The notes beneath the pieces are model-generated. The model was not told the origin of the DNA and made no database searches. It worked only from the letters and a program-made list of their open reading frames with translations. A program made the translations under genes and the position numbers. Positions 25,803 to 34,193 of a stretch of DNA of 64,000 nt are shown here, in pieces (within the stretch, counting starts at the first letter, position 1; the number at the start of each line of letters is the position of its first letter). The stretch comes from CBDFKK01 sp965248815 (GTDB taxonomy: Bacteria > Pseudomonadota > Alphaproteobacteria > SMXP01). The DNA is taken from contig CBDFKK010000004.1 in NCBI GenBank assembly GCA_965248815.1, positions 62,001 to 126,000 on the forward strand, in the 5' to 3' direction.

Positions 25803-26585
25803 TCAATCTTCCAGCTCACACCAAACCGGGACGTGATCGGAAGGCTTTTCCCGCCCGCGTGGTTCGGAATCGATATCGCAATCCACAAGCCTGTCGGTGG
25901 CTTGGGGCGAGAGCAGCAGATGGTCGATGCGGATGCCGTGGTCCTTGGGCCAGGCGCCGGCCTGGTAGTCCCAAAAGCTATAGCGATGAGCTTCGTCGTG
26001 ATGGGCCCGGAAAGCTTCCGTGAGTCCCAGATTGAGTAGCGTATAAAACTTAGCCCTGGTTTCGGGTTTAAAGAGCGCATCGCCTTCCCATTTTTTGGGA
26101 TCGTGAACATCGTCCGCAGACGGAATAACATTATAGTCACCGGCGAGCACGAATGACTCTTCATAGGTCAGCAGTTTGGTGGCGTGCTTGATCAGCCGGT
26201 CCATCCATTTCAGTTTGTAAGGGTATTTGGGACCGTCTGTCGGGTTGCCGTTGGGCAAATAGATCGAGGCCACACGCACCGGCGCCGTATCGCCGCTCAC
26301 CACGACTTCGAGATAGCGCGCCTGGTCGTCAGACTTGTCGCCGGGGAGGCCCGGTGACACATCTTCCATGGGCCGCTTCGACAGGATGGCCACACCGTTA
26401 TAAGTCTTCTGGCCATGAACGGCCACGTTGTAGTCGAGATCTTCGAACGCTTCCGCCGGGAAATTCTCGTCAATGCATTTGATCTCTTGCATGCAAAGAA
26501 CGTCAGGCTCGGCCTCCTTTAACCATTCCCGAACATTGTCGAGGCGCGCCTTAATAGAGTTGACGTTCCAAGTCGCAATTTTCAT
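25803..26585 (-). CDS. xthA: Exodeoxyribonuclease III
   Basis: This 260-residue AP endonuclease/3' exonuclease of the base-excision repair pathway acts at abasic sites. The exonuclease-endonuclease-phosphatase fold motifs are present: MKIATWNVNSI at the start, LCMQEIKC (metal-binding Glu), ASIYLPNG, LAGDYNVIPS, then DHGIRIDHLLLS and SDHVPVWCEL with the catalytic Asp-His. The length is normal. It neighbours erpA and dgt in the conserved alphaproteobacterial order. Confidence 0.96.
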   Translation of the reverse strand: MKIATWNVNSIKARLDNVREWLKEAEPDVLCMQEIKCIDENFPAEAFEDLDYNVAVHGQKTYNGVAILSKRPMEDVSPGLPGDKSDDQARYLEVVVSGDTAPVRVASIYLPNGNPTDGPKYPYKLKWMDRLIKHATKLLTYEESFVLAGDYNVIPSADDVHDPKKWEGDALFKPETRAKFYTLLNLGLTEAFRAHHDEAHRYSFWDYQAGAWPKDHGIRIDHLLLSPQATDRLVDCDIDSEPRGREKPSDHVPVWCELED

Positions 26586-26659
26586 GTAAACCTCGTTGCA
26601 GGCGGGAAGGAGCGGGCGCGGACAGCGTCGCTCTTCCTACCACAATGATGGTTCAAGTG

Positions 26660-27019
26660 TCAGATGGAGAACGAGGTGCCGCAACCGCATTGGCTGGTGG
26701 CTTGGGGATTGTGGATTTGAAAGGACGCCCCGATCAAATCGTTGACATAGTCGATTTCCGAGCCCTCGAGAAAGCCCAGAGAAATGGAATCAATGACCAC
26801 GCGAGCGCCGTCCCGTTCCAAAAGCAAGTCGTCGTCTTCCTGAGCTTCGACTAAATCAAATCCGTATTGAAATCCCGAACAGCCGCCGCCCGATACCGAA
26901 ACCCGTAGCAGCTTTGGCGCCGACTCGTGCTCGACAATTTTGCAAATCTGGACGGCCGCGGATGTGCTCAAGGAGACTGAGCCGGCCGCACCATTTTGGT
27001 CTTGAGTATCTTGGGTCAC
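26660..27019 (-). CDS. erpA: Iron-sulfur cluster insertion protein, HesB/IscA/ErpA family
   Basis: This 119-residue A-type carrier hands Fe-S clusters to apo-proteins. The three cluster-binding Cys are in GGGCSGFQYGF and the C-terminal QCGCGTSFSI. An N-terminal extension of about 15 residues precedes the conserved LSTSAAVQICKIV. The gene is divergent from dgt. Whether it serves as ErpA or IscA cannot be told from sequence; the dgt neighbour favours ErpA. Confidence 0.93.
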   Translation of the reverse strand: MTQDTQDQNGAAGSVSLSTSAAVQICKIVEHESAPKLLRVSVSGGGCSGFQYGFDLVEAQEDDDLLLERDGARVVIDSISLGFLEGSEIDYVNDLIGASFQIHNPQATSQCGCGTSFSI

Positions 27020-27169
27020 ATCTGCCTTTCTAGAGCCGGTGGTTCGGCTTGTACATTTCCATATGTAATGGTCCCTAAATGCTTGTCAAATGATGTAAAG
27101 CTTGAGGGCCGTGCAAGAATGTGTCCCCGCGACCGTGCGCGGCAATATTATAGGCCAAAAAGGGCGGAA

Positions 27170-28357
27170 ATGGCCGATTGTCAGACATTGGGAGTCAGGG
27201 CGGCTTTTGCGTCAAATCCCGGCGATAGCCGGGGCCGTGATCATCCCGAAACGGAAAGTCCTACGCGCACCGCGTATCAGCGCGATCGTGACCGGATTAT
27301 TCATTCTACTGCGTTCCGGCGCCTGAAACACAAAACTCAGGTCTTTGTTTACCACGAAGGAGACCATTACCGGACGCGGCTGACCCATTCCTTGGAGGTG
27401 GCGCAGATTGCCCGTTCAATTAGCCGGGTCCTCGGCCTCGATGAGGATCTGGCCGAAGCTCTGGCTCTGGCTCACGACCTTGGACATCCACCATTCGGCC
27501 ATGCGGGAGAAGACGAGCTCGCAGAATGCATGGCGCCCTACGATGGCTTTGACCACAACGCCCAAACGCTGAGAATCGTCACCAAGCTGGAACATCGCTA
27601 CGCGGAGTTCGACGGCCTTAATCTCACATGGGAGAGCCTTGAGGGCATCGTCAAGCACAATGGGCCGGTCATGACTGCCGATCGATCGGAACCGCTGCCT
27701 GCCGCCATGAGAGCCTATAGCAATCTCAATAAGTTAGATCTGGAACTTTATCCTTCGGCCGAAGCGCAGGTCGCAGCGATCTCAGACGACATTGCCTATA
27801 ACAATCACGATATTGATGACGGTTTGCGTGCCGGATTGTTCCAGGTCGGGGATTTACTGGCGTTACCCTTTGTCGGCGATGTAGTTCAAAGTGTCATAAA
27901 ACGCTATCCAGATTTGGAATTGAGCCGACTTATTCATGAGTCTGTGCGCCGCCTGATATCTTTGACTGTCGAAGATGTGATCGCCGAAACACGCCGGCGC
28001 ATTGAGCAAAGCGCTCCGGCCAGCTCTCGCGATGTGCGGGCACTCGACCAAACCCTGGTCGCTTTTTCCGGCGACATGAAACGCCACGATCAAGAGTTAA
28101 AGTTATTTCTTAAGAAGGTGATGTACCAGCATTACAAAGTGAACCGAATGCGGAGTCAGGCGCGGCGGATTCTGTCGGATTTATTCAATTTGTTTATTAG
28201 GGAGCCCGAGACTTTGCCGCCAGAATGGAATGAGCTATGTGCGGCCCCGGAAAGCCCAAAAACCGCCCGTGTGGTATGCGATTTTATCGCCGGCATGACC
28301 GATCGCTTTGCTTTGGAGGAACATCGGCGCTTGTTCACGCTTGATACGCGAATTTAG
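27170..28357 (+). CDS. dgt: Deoxyguanosinetriphosphate triphosphohydrolase-like HD-domain protein
   Basis: This protein of about 395 residues hydrolyses dNTPs to nucleosides and triphosphate. The HD-domain metal ligands are in HYRTRLTHSLEVAQIARSI and LAHDLGHPPFGHAGEDEL, with a later DDIAYNNHDIDDGL. An upstream frame start at 26996 overlaps erpA; ATG 27170 gives the usual N-terminus (MADCQTLG...). In many alphaproteobacteria argS follows; here it is missing and a SPOR-domain gene comes next. Confidence 0.93.
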   Translation: MADCQTLGVRAAFASNPGDSRGRDHPETESPTRTAYQRDRDRIIHSTAFRRLKHKTQVFVYHEGDHYRTRLTHSLEVAQIARSISRVLGLDEDLAEALALAHDLGHPPFGHAGEDELAECMAPYDGFDHNAQTLRIVTKLEHRYAEFDGLNLTWESLEGIVKHNGPVMTADRSEPLPAAMRAYSNLNKLDLELYPSAEAQVAAISDDIAYNNHDIDDGLRAGLFQVGDLLALPFVGDVVQSVIKRYPDLELSRLIHESVRRLISLTVEDVIAETRRRIEQSAPASSRDVRALDQTLVAFSGDMKRHDQELKLFLKKVMYQHYKVNRMRSQARRILSDLFNLFIREPETLPPEWNELCAAPESPKTARVVCDFIAGMTDRFALEEHRRLFTLDTRI

Positions 28358-28558
28358 CGGACAGCCATGGCCGCAAGGCGTTAATATGCCCGTCCATAAT
28401 CCCGCCTGAGTCCCGGCGGAACGCACAGGCTGCGTCAATTGACTTGCTCCCACAGGTTGATTCTCAGTTCAGGTTGAGGCAGGACAAGCATGCAAAAACT
28501 GGAGCCCCGTATTTTGGGTCGCTTATCGGACGACAAGAAACCCTAGGAGCGATGAAAA
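28358..28558. other. Intergenic stretch between dgt and the SPOR-domain gene (no argS)
   Basis: In many alphaproteobacteria argS lies between dgt and the SPOR gene. This 201-base stretch contains no argS fragment I can recognise, only a 17-codon open frame (ATG 28490, stop at 28541-28543) without a known match. So argS has moved or been lost from this position. Confidence 0.4.
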
Positions 28559-29119
28559 ATGAGTGATGCCGATCGGGGAACCTATGCCCCCCTACCCGAG
28601 GAGCCGACCTACGACGTCGATGATCAGCAGGAGGCTTACGGCCGCGGACCATTCTTGCTCGTCGTGGCGATGATTGTTTTGGTTGCCTTCCTTGGCGTCG
28701 TTTATGTCGCTTACCAACAGGGCGTGCGGCAGGGACAGCAAATGAACCCACCTTTGATTGTCGCTGAGCCGGGACCGGTCCGTATGGAACCAGCAGATCC
28801 AGGCGGCTTTGAGGAACCCTACCAAGACACATTTGTCCTCAACGGGGAAGATACCGAAGGTTTGGTGGAGACCCTGCTGCCTCCACCCGAAGAACCAATT
28901 GAGCGTCCCGTGTTGGCTGAGGAGATAGAAACTGCCCAGCTGTCGGACACGCCCGAACCGGAGCTGGAAGTATTGGATATCCAAGAGGCTCCGAGCTTGA
29001 CTGAATTGGCCGAAGCGGTCGTCGAAGAATCGCTCGTCACGGACGATTCACAAGATTGTTGTGCCATTGCCAGAGGAGGATTTGGCAGCAACCTCAATCG
29101 CCGAAGCGGTTATACCTGA
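28559..29119 (+). CDS. SPOR-domain protein, N-terminal part (frameshifted)
   Basis: The N-terminal part has a short cytoplasmic head, one transmembrane helix (FLLVVAMIVLVAFLGVVYVAY, about 32-52) and a Pro/Glu-rich periplasmic linker up to SLVTDDSQD (about 164). The frame then reads CCAIARGGFG, which does not fit. With one T fewer at about 29056 it would continue QDVVPLPEED into the downstream frame at 29061-29591. So it is probably one gene of about 343 residues broken by a one-base insertion. SPOR proteins bind septal peptidoglycan. Confidence 0.78.
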   Translation: MSDADRGTYAPLPEEPTYDVDDQQEAYGRGPFLLVVAMIVLVAFLGVVYVAYQQGVRQGQQMNPPLIVAEPGPVRMEPADPGGFEEPYQDTFVLNGEDTEGLVETLLPPPEEPIERPVLAEEIETAQLSDTPEPELEVLDIQEAPSLTELAEAVVEESLVTDDSQDCCAIARGGFGSNLNRRSGYT

Positions 29120-29591
29120 GCCGATTGCGCCGTCCCCGCCCGAAGTGTTGCCTGAAACGCCTGTGGTTGAAATTCCTGAGCCAGAGCCGGATCCGATTGT
29201 CGATACGATGGCGACCGGATCAACGCCTCAGGCCCCAGTTGTGCCCGAACCGGCACCGGTTGAGGCGCCACCTTCTGAACCGGAAGTTGCCATGGCTTTG
29301 CCGCCATCTCAGCCAGAAAGCGTGGGGCTATCGGCGACCTCTGGTAGCTTTGTTGTACAAGTTGCATCGGTCCCCAGCCAGCAGCAGGCTCAAACCAAGC
29401 AAGATGATGTGCAGTCCAGTTACGAAGCAATTCTGATCGGCTTGGGCTTCGATATTCAAGAAGCTGCAGTGGCCGGCAAAGGCACGTTTTATCGCGTCCG
29501 GATCGGGCCCTTCGATACGCGTCCTCAAGCGGTCGACTTGTGCGAAACTCTTAAGGCTCGCGGACAGGATTGTTACGTTACAACACCCTGA
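29061..29591 (+). CDS. SPOR-domain protein, C-terminal part (frameshifted)
   Basis: This frame carries the rest of the Pro/Glu linker (PEP and PEVAM repeats) and a C-terminal SPOR domain (about 92-176) starting SGSFVVQVASVPSQQQAQ and ending GTFYRVRIGPFDTRPQAVDLCETLKARGQDCYV. The apparent start at GTG 29061 is not natural, because the linker continues directly from the preceding gene in the other frame. SPOR domains bind denuded septal glycan. The expected role is in division or cell-wall remodelling. Confidence 0.78.
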   Translation: MPLPEEDLAATSIAEAVIPEPIAPSPPEVLPETPVVEIPEPEPDPIVDTMATGSTPQAPVVPEPAPVEAPPSEPEVAMALPPSQPESVGLSATSGSFVVQVASVPSQQQAQTKQDDVQSSYEAILIGLGFDIQEAAVAGKGTFYRVRIGPFDTRPQAVDLCETLKARGQDCYVTTP

Positions 29592-29606
29592 TGAGGACAA
29601 GCCGAG

Positions 29607-30572
29607 TTGGCAAATGCGGCGGTGATTTTTGGCTTTGAGGGGCTAGAGCTCACTCAAAGCGAGCACGATTTCTTTCGTGATCTGCGTCCTTGGGGCTATA
29701 TCGTCTTTGCACGGAATATCGATACGCCGGCGCAGCTGCGCCGGCTTACAGACGATCTCAGAGTCCTCGACGGGCGCGACGACCTTCCAATTCTAGTCGA
29801 CCAAGAAGGTGGCTCCGTCGCAAGGCTGCGTCCGCCGCAATGGCGCGAAATCCCGACCGCCGCCCGCTTCGGCGAGCTTTATGATCGAGATCAATCCGCA
29901 GCTCTCGAAGCCGTTCAATTGAATAGTAGGCTGATAGCTTCTGAACTCTCCGAGGCCGGTATCAACGTGGATTGTTTGCCGGTGCTGGACGTATGCGCAT
30001 CTGATGGCAATCCATTTTTGAATGAACGAACCTATGGCGCGAATGCGGCGGCAGTTGCTGCCTTGGGGCGCGCAGCGGCGAACGGATTGCTGGAAGGGGG
30101 GGTGTTGCCGGTGATGAAGCATATGCCGGGACATGGCCGGGGAACTGCCGACAGTCACTTCGAGTTACCCCGCGTCACTTGTTCGGCCGCCGACTTGAGT
30201 GGCCAAGATTTTGCTCCGTTTGCCGCACTCGCGGAACTGCCATTGGCCATGACGGGACATATCGTGTTTGAGGCTTATGACCCTCAGAATGCCGCGACGG
30301 TATCAAAGAACGTCATCGAAGAAGTTATTCGCAGACTAATAGGATTTGACGGTTTGTTGATGACCGACGATTTCTCGATGAAGGCCTTAGAAGGGGACTT
30401 TGAGGCTCGAACAATTGCAGCCTACGAGGCGGGTTGCGAAGTGATCCTCCACTGCAACGGCGACAGAACGGAAATGGACGCGGTCGCCTCGGCGGTTAGA
30501 CCTTTGGAAGGAGTAGCCCTCAGACGCGCCGATACGGCATTGTCCCATTTGAATTCTGCCCAAAGCATTTGA
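29607..30572 (+). CDS. nagZ: Beta-N-acetylhexosaminidase
   Basis: This 321-residue GH3 enzyme removes GlcNAc from anhydro-muropeptides in cell-wall recycling. The motif KHMPGHGRGTADSHFELP holds the flexible His-loop catalytic acid/base, and LLMTDDFSMKAL holds the nucleophile Asp. It starts at TTG 29607, 16 bases after the SPOR gene, so the two are probably cotranscribed. The length is typical for proteobacterial NagZ. Confidence 0.95.
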   Translation: MANAAVIFGFEGLELTQSEHDFFRDLRPWGYIVFARNIDTPAQLRRLTDDLRVLDGRDDLPILVDQEGGSVARLRPPQWREIPTAARFGELYDRDQSAALEAVQLNSRLIASELSEAGINVDCLPVLDVCASDGNPFLNERTYGANAAAVAALGRAAANGLLEGGVLPVMKHMPGHGRGTADSHFELPRVTCSAADLSGQDFAPFAALAELPLAMTGHIVFEAYDPQNAATVSKNVIEEVIRRLIGFDGLLMTDDFSMKALEGDFEARTIAAYEAGCEVILHCNGDRTEMDAVASAVRPLEGVALRRADTALSHLNSAQSI

Positions 30573-30650
30573 TTTCGAAGCCGGCCAACAACGCTTGTCC
30601 ACACTCATGGATGCGCCGCTAATCGCGTAACTGTGCTAGGTAATGGAACT

Positions 30651-31490
30651 ATGACCGAGTCGCGCGACAACGAGCCTGCTGAGGAGCAAGGTCCTGAGGC
30701 GCCCATGCCCCAGGGGCCTGCCTTCGCCGACCCCCTCATTGTCGACGTAGACGGCTATGAAGGTCCGCTCGATGTCTTGCTGGTCCTCGCAAAAACGCAA
30801 AAAGTCGACCTCAAGAAGATTTCCATATTGGCCTTGGTCGACCAATATATGTCGTTCATCGCGGCCGCGCGGAGCCTCCAGCTCGAGTTGGCTGCCGACT
30901 ATTTGGTCATGGCGGCGTGGCTCGCCTATCTCAAGTCCCGTCTTTTGTTGCCGCCCCCGGAGGACGAAACCGACGAGCCGACGGGCGAAGAGCTTGCTGC
31001 GCGCTTGGCCTTTAGACTGCAGCGTCTGCAAGCCATGCGCGATGCGGCGGCGCGGTTGATGGCCCGTGACCGGTTAGGACGCGACGTCTTTTCCCGTGGG
31101 ATGCCGGAAGGTATCCGCGTCATTCGAACGCCTGACTACAAGTCAAATATCTATGATCTAATGAAGGCGTATTCCGAACAACGCATTCGTTCTGTAAGCC
31201 ATGAAGACTTGCGCATTAAAAGAGCGCCGATATTTGCCGTCGAAGAAGCGCGCAAACGCATCGAAAGATTGTTCGGCAAAATCAAGGATTGGAGCACGAT
31301 CGACTCGCTACTGCCGGAAGGATGGTTGCAGCGTGAAGAGGAACATACAGACAAGACGGCAAAATGGCGATCGGCCAAAGCGAGCACCCTGACTGCGAGT
31401 CTTGAATTGGTCAAAGATGGCCACATGGAAATCAAACAGCTTGTACATTTTGGACCCATCTATGTGCGCAAGCGAGAAGCGCAGCACTAA
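30651..31490 (+). CDS. scpA: Segregation and condensation protein A
   Basis: ScpA is the kleisin of the SMC-ScpAB condensin. The N-terminus has the conserved YEGPLDVLLVLAKTQKVDLKKISILALVDQY block, then LAADYLVMAAWLAYLKSRLLLP; the C-terminal winged-helix lies near residue 220-280. ATG 30651 is preferred over the GTG at 30633 because it precedes the conserved start region. The length, about 279 residues, is normal. scpB follows. Confidence 0.94.
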   Translation: MTESRDNEPAEEQGPEAPMPQGPAFADPLIVDVDGYEGPLDVLLVLAKTQKVDLKKISILALVDQYMSFIAAARSLQLELAADYLVMAAWLAYLKSRLLLPPPEDETDEPTGEELAARLAFRLQRLQAMRDAAARLMARDRLGRDVFSRGMPEGIRVIRTPDYKSNIYDLMKAYSEQRIRSVSHEDLRIKRAPIFAVEEARKRIERLFGKIKDWSTIDSLLPEGWLQREEEHTDKTAKWRSAKASTLTASLELVKDGHMEIKQLVHFGPIYVRKREAQH

Positions 31491-31508
31491 AATGTGAGGA
31501 GGCGAAAC

Positions 31509-32288
31509 TTGGATAGGCAGGAAATGGAACCGGCAGGCATAGCAGAAACGCAAGACTCCATCGCCAATGGTGCCTCCCAAGACGAGGCTCTGATGACGAG
31601 TAATTCAATGACGATAGACGACCCAGAGACAAGCCAGCATATGAGAATGCTGGAGGCCTTGCTGTTTGCAGCCTCTGAGCCTGTCGATCTGGAAACGCTG
31701 TCGCAAAGATTACCCGACGGCATTGACGTAACAGCGCTGCTTGAGGTTTTGAAAGATGAGTATGCCAATCGAGGGGTCAACCTGATTTGCGTGGGTGACA
31801 AATGGACATTAAGAACGGCGCCCGATTTGAATTTCCTCATGGAGCGCGAGCGCGTGGAGCCACGGCGATTGTCCCGCGCGGGAATCGAAACCTTGGCGAT
31901 CATTGCCTATCACCAGCCGGTCACACGCGCCGAGATCGAGGAGATTAGAGGCGTTGCCGTGAGTAAAGGAACGGTTGATCTGCTCATGGAAGTGGGTTGG
32001 GTCAGATTGCGCGGTCGCCGGCGCACCCCTGGTCGGCCGGTCACCTATGGAACAACGGACGACTTTTTGAGTCATTTTGGATTGGAGAATGTCAGCGATC
32101 TTCCGGGCGTTGATGAGTTGAAGGCGGCCGGGCTATTGGATGCGCGTTTGCCGCCTGGCTTTGAAGTTCCCAGCCCCAAGTCAGGCGAAATCAATCCTGA
32201 CGAGGACCCCGTCGATCTCGAGCCAGATGACGACAATCCGGAATTTCAGACCGATTTCATGGAAGAGAGTCAGGGCGAAGAGGAGTAG
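31509..32288 (+). CDS. scpB: Segregation and condensation protein B
   Basis: ScpB completes the SMC-ScpAB complex. The tandem winged-helix region is visible as MRMLEALLFAASEPVDLETLSQRLP and LSRAGIETLAIIAYHQPVTRAEIEEIRGVAVSKGTVDLLMEVGWVRLRGRR. A TTG at 31509 has AGGAGG (31496-31501) seven bases upstream and was chosen as the start; a GTG at 31494 and ATG at 31524 are alternatives. A Glu/Asp-rich tail of about 40 residues ends the protein. It follows scpA directly. Confidence 0.92.
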   Translation: MDRQEMEPAGIAETQDSIANGASQDEALMTSNSMTIDDPETSQHMRMLEALLFAASEPVDLETLSQRLPDGIDVTALLEVLKDEYANRGVNLICVGDKWTLRTAPDLNFLMERERVEPRRLSRAGIETLAIIAYHQPVTRAEIEEIRGVAVSKGTVDLLMEVGWVRLRGRRRTPGRPVTYGTTDDFLSHFGLENVSDLPGVDELKAAGLLDARLPPGFEVPSPKSGEINPDEDPVDLEPDDDNPEFQTDFMEESQGEEE

Positions 32289-32550
32289 GGAGAACCTAAA
32301 CTTCGTAAACTTCGAGCAATCGGCGTTGCAAGGGATGACATCGTTAACCTTTCAGCGATTTGACAATCGGTCGAATTAGCGTGGATTCTTCCCTAATTAC
32401 CCCTTGTATCCTTTGCGGCAGGGGCAGATCTATGGGACGCGCGGCAATCTAGCGCCGTGCCCCCTGATTGCGCGCCTATGCGGAGTTTGACATTATCGTG
32501 GGAACGGGCGCATCTAAGCGCAGCAAAGAACGCTGCCGGAGTGAGGACAT

Positions 32551-32781
32551 ATGGGCATTAGTGTTTGGCAAATCTTGATCGTCGTTGTGTTGGTCGTACT
32601 TTTGTTTGGCCGCGGCAAGATATCCGATTTGATGGGTGATGTAGCAAAAGGCATTACGAGCTTTCGTAAAGGTCTCAAAGAGGGCGATAGCCTGGACGAC
32701 GATGAAGATCCGAAAACGCTCGACAACGAAACCGGTGAAACCGTCGAAGCCGCAACCAAAGATAAGAGCGCGAGCACTTAG
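32551..32781 (+). CDS. tatA: Sec-independent translocase subunit TatA
   Basis: This 76-residue subunit of the twin-arginine translocase forms the protein-conducting oligomer. It has the TatA N-terminal transmembrane helix (WQILIVVVLVVLLFGRGKI, about 6-24, with the FGRGKI hinge), an amphipathic helix and an acidic tail. It is the first gene of tatABC, with RBS GGAGTGAGG before ATG 32551. Confidence 0.94.
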   Translation: MGISVWQILIVVVLVVLLFGRGKISDLMGDVAKGITSFRKGLKEGDSLDDDEDPKTLDNETGETVEAATKDKSAST

Positions 32782-32815
32782 CGTTTGAAAGGAATTGTCT
32801 GCAGGAAATTAGCCT

Positions 32816-33283
32816 ATGCCTTGGGATATTGGCAGTTGGGAGTTACTCGTCTTGGCGATGATTGCGATTATTGTCGTCGGGCCGAAGGAATTGCCGGGTA
32901 TGCTGAGGACGGCTGGCCAATGGATGTCCAAAGCGCGTTCAATGGCACGGCAGTTTCAACGGAGCTTTGATGAGCTGGCCAAGGAAACGGAACTCGACGA
33001 ATTGCGCAAGGGCGTCAACGAATTGAAATCCGGCGGGCCGATCGGCGAACTAAAAAAAGAGCTGGACCAAACTATCGATCCAATCAAGCGAGAGTTTGGC
33101 GACCACGATCCCACCGCGACCAAGGCTTCACCTACAAGCGGACCTTCGACCGCTACCGGTACGGATAAGGCCCCAAGTCCGAAGAATGGCGATGCGAAAA
33201 TATCGCCAGAAGCGCAAAGTGGTGCAAAGCCCAAGGCTTCCGACACAAGCGCGGGCAAATCAGAAACAAAAACGACCGCTTAA
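32816..33283 (+). CDS. tatB: Sec-independent translocase subunit TatB
   Basis: This 155-residue subunit forms the twin-arginine receptor with TatC. The N-terminus has the TatB pattern: SWELLVLAMIAIIVVGPKELPGMLRTAG (helix about 6-20, then the GPKELP hinge). A charged amphipathic region follows, and a Lys/Ser/Thr/Ala-rich C-terminus of about 60 residues is likely disordered. It lies between tatA and tatC. Confidence 0.93.
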   Translation: MPWDIGSWELLVLAMIAIIVVGPKELPGMLRTAGQWMSKARSMARQFQRSFDELAKETELDELRKGVNELKSGGPIGELKKELDQTIDPIKREFGDHDPTATKASPTSGPSTATGTDKAPSPKNGDAKISPEAQSGAKPKASDTSAGKSETKTTA

Positions 33284-33304
33284 ACTTTGTTGCAGAGCTA
33301 GGCA

Positions 33305-34084
33305 TTGACTCAAGAAGATATCGACTCGACTAAAGCGCCGTTGCTCGAGCATTTGATGGAGCTCCGCACGCGGCTGATCTATTCAGTCGTCGCTATACTT
33401 GTAGCATTCTTATTTTGCTATTATTTCGCCGATGTAATCTATTCTATTTTGGTGCGGCCCTATCAAATTGCCGCCGGCGACGACGGGAAGTTCATCACCA
33501 CTGCGCCCCAAGAAGCATTTTTCACTTACATACGTTTGGCATTTTTTGGCGCTCTATTCTTGGCGTTCCCAATCATGGCCGGTCAAATCTATATGTTTGT
33601 TGCGCCGGGGCTTTATAAGAATGAGCGTAACGCCTTTTGGCCATTCTTGCTTGCGACGCCAATCCTTTTCATTATTGGGGCATCGCTCTTGTATTTCTTT
33701 ATTTTGCCCTTGGCGATGTCGTTTTTTTTAAGTTTTGAGCAGTTGGGCGGTGACGGTCAAATTCAGATCGAGAATACAAATCGTATGAGTGAGTATCTCA
33801 ATCTTATTATGGCGCTCATTTTGGGGTTTGGCATCGCCTTCCAAATTCCAGTCGTGATTACACTTTTGGGCCGTGCGGGAATTGTGACCGCAGACACCTT
33901 ACGTAGTAAGAGAAAGTTTTTTATTGTCGGAGCGTTTTTGGCAGCAATGTTGTTAACACCGCCTGATCCGATTTCTCAGATCGGTCTGGGAATTCCCATC
34001 GTGATCCTATTTGAGCTCTCTATTCTTGTCGTCGCATTTCTTGAAAAGAAACGTGCTGACGAGACGGCAGAGAGCGAAACGTAA
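33305..34084 (+). CDS. tatC: Sec-independent translocase subunit TatC
   Basis: This 259-residue integral membrane receptor for twin-arginine signals has six transmembrane helices. The conserved N-terminal LLEHLMELRTRLIYSVVAIL, the first periplasmic loop with APQEAFFTYIRLAFFGALFLAFP and RKFFIVGAFLAAMLLTPPDPISQIGL are clear. The start is TTG 33305, 19 bases after tatB. Tat-exported candidates in the window include the SnoaL-like protein at 16459. Confidence 0.95.
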   Translation: MTQEDIDSTKAPLLEHLMELRTRLIYSVVAILVAFLFCYYFADVIYSILVRPYQIAAGDDGKFITTAPQEAFFTYIRLAFFGALFLAFPIMAGQIYMFVAPGLYKNERNAFWPFLLATPILFIIGASLLYFFILPLAMSFFLSFEQLGGDGQIQIENTNRMSEYLNLIMALILGFGIAFQIPVVITLLGRAGIVTADTLRSKRKFFIVGAFLAAMLLTPPDPISQIGLGIPIVILFELSILVVAFLEKKRADETAESET

Positions 34085-34193
34085 GAACGAATTGCGCAAC
34101 CGCTACGCTTTCACCATTCCCAGCTATTGACAAAGAACGCGGCACCGCGGATTTTCAGTCGCGACCGACTCGCAACTTAAAAACCGGTTCGTC

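Noticed and set aside
28490..28543. 17-codon open frame before the SPOR gene as a leader peptide or argS remnant
   Set aside because: No match to the ArgS C-terminus, no attenuator-like codon run and no stem-loop pair seen.
32289..32550. TTGACA near 32487 as a tatA promoter
   Set aside because: The box at the right distance (GCATCT) is a poor -10 match, so it was not listed.
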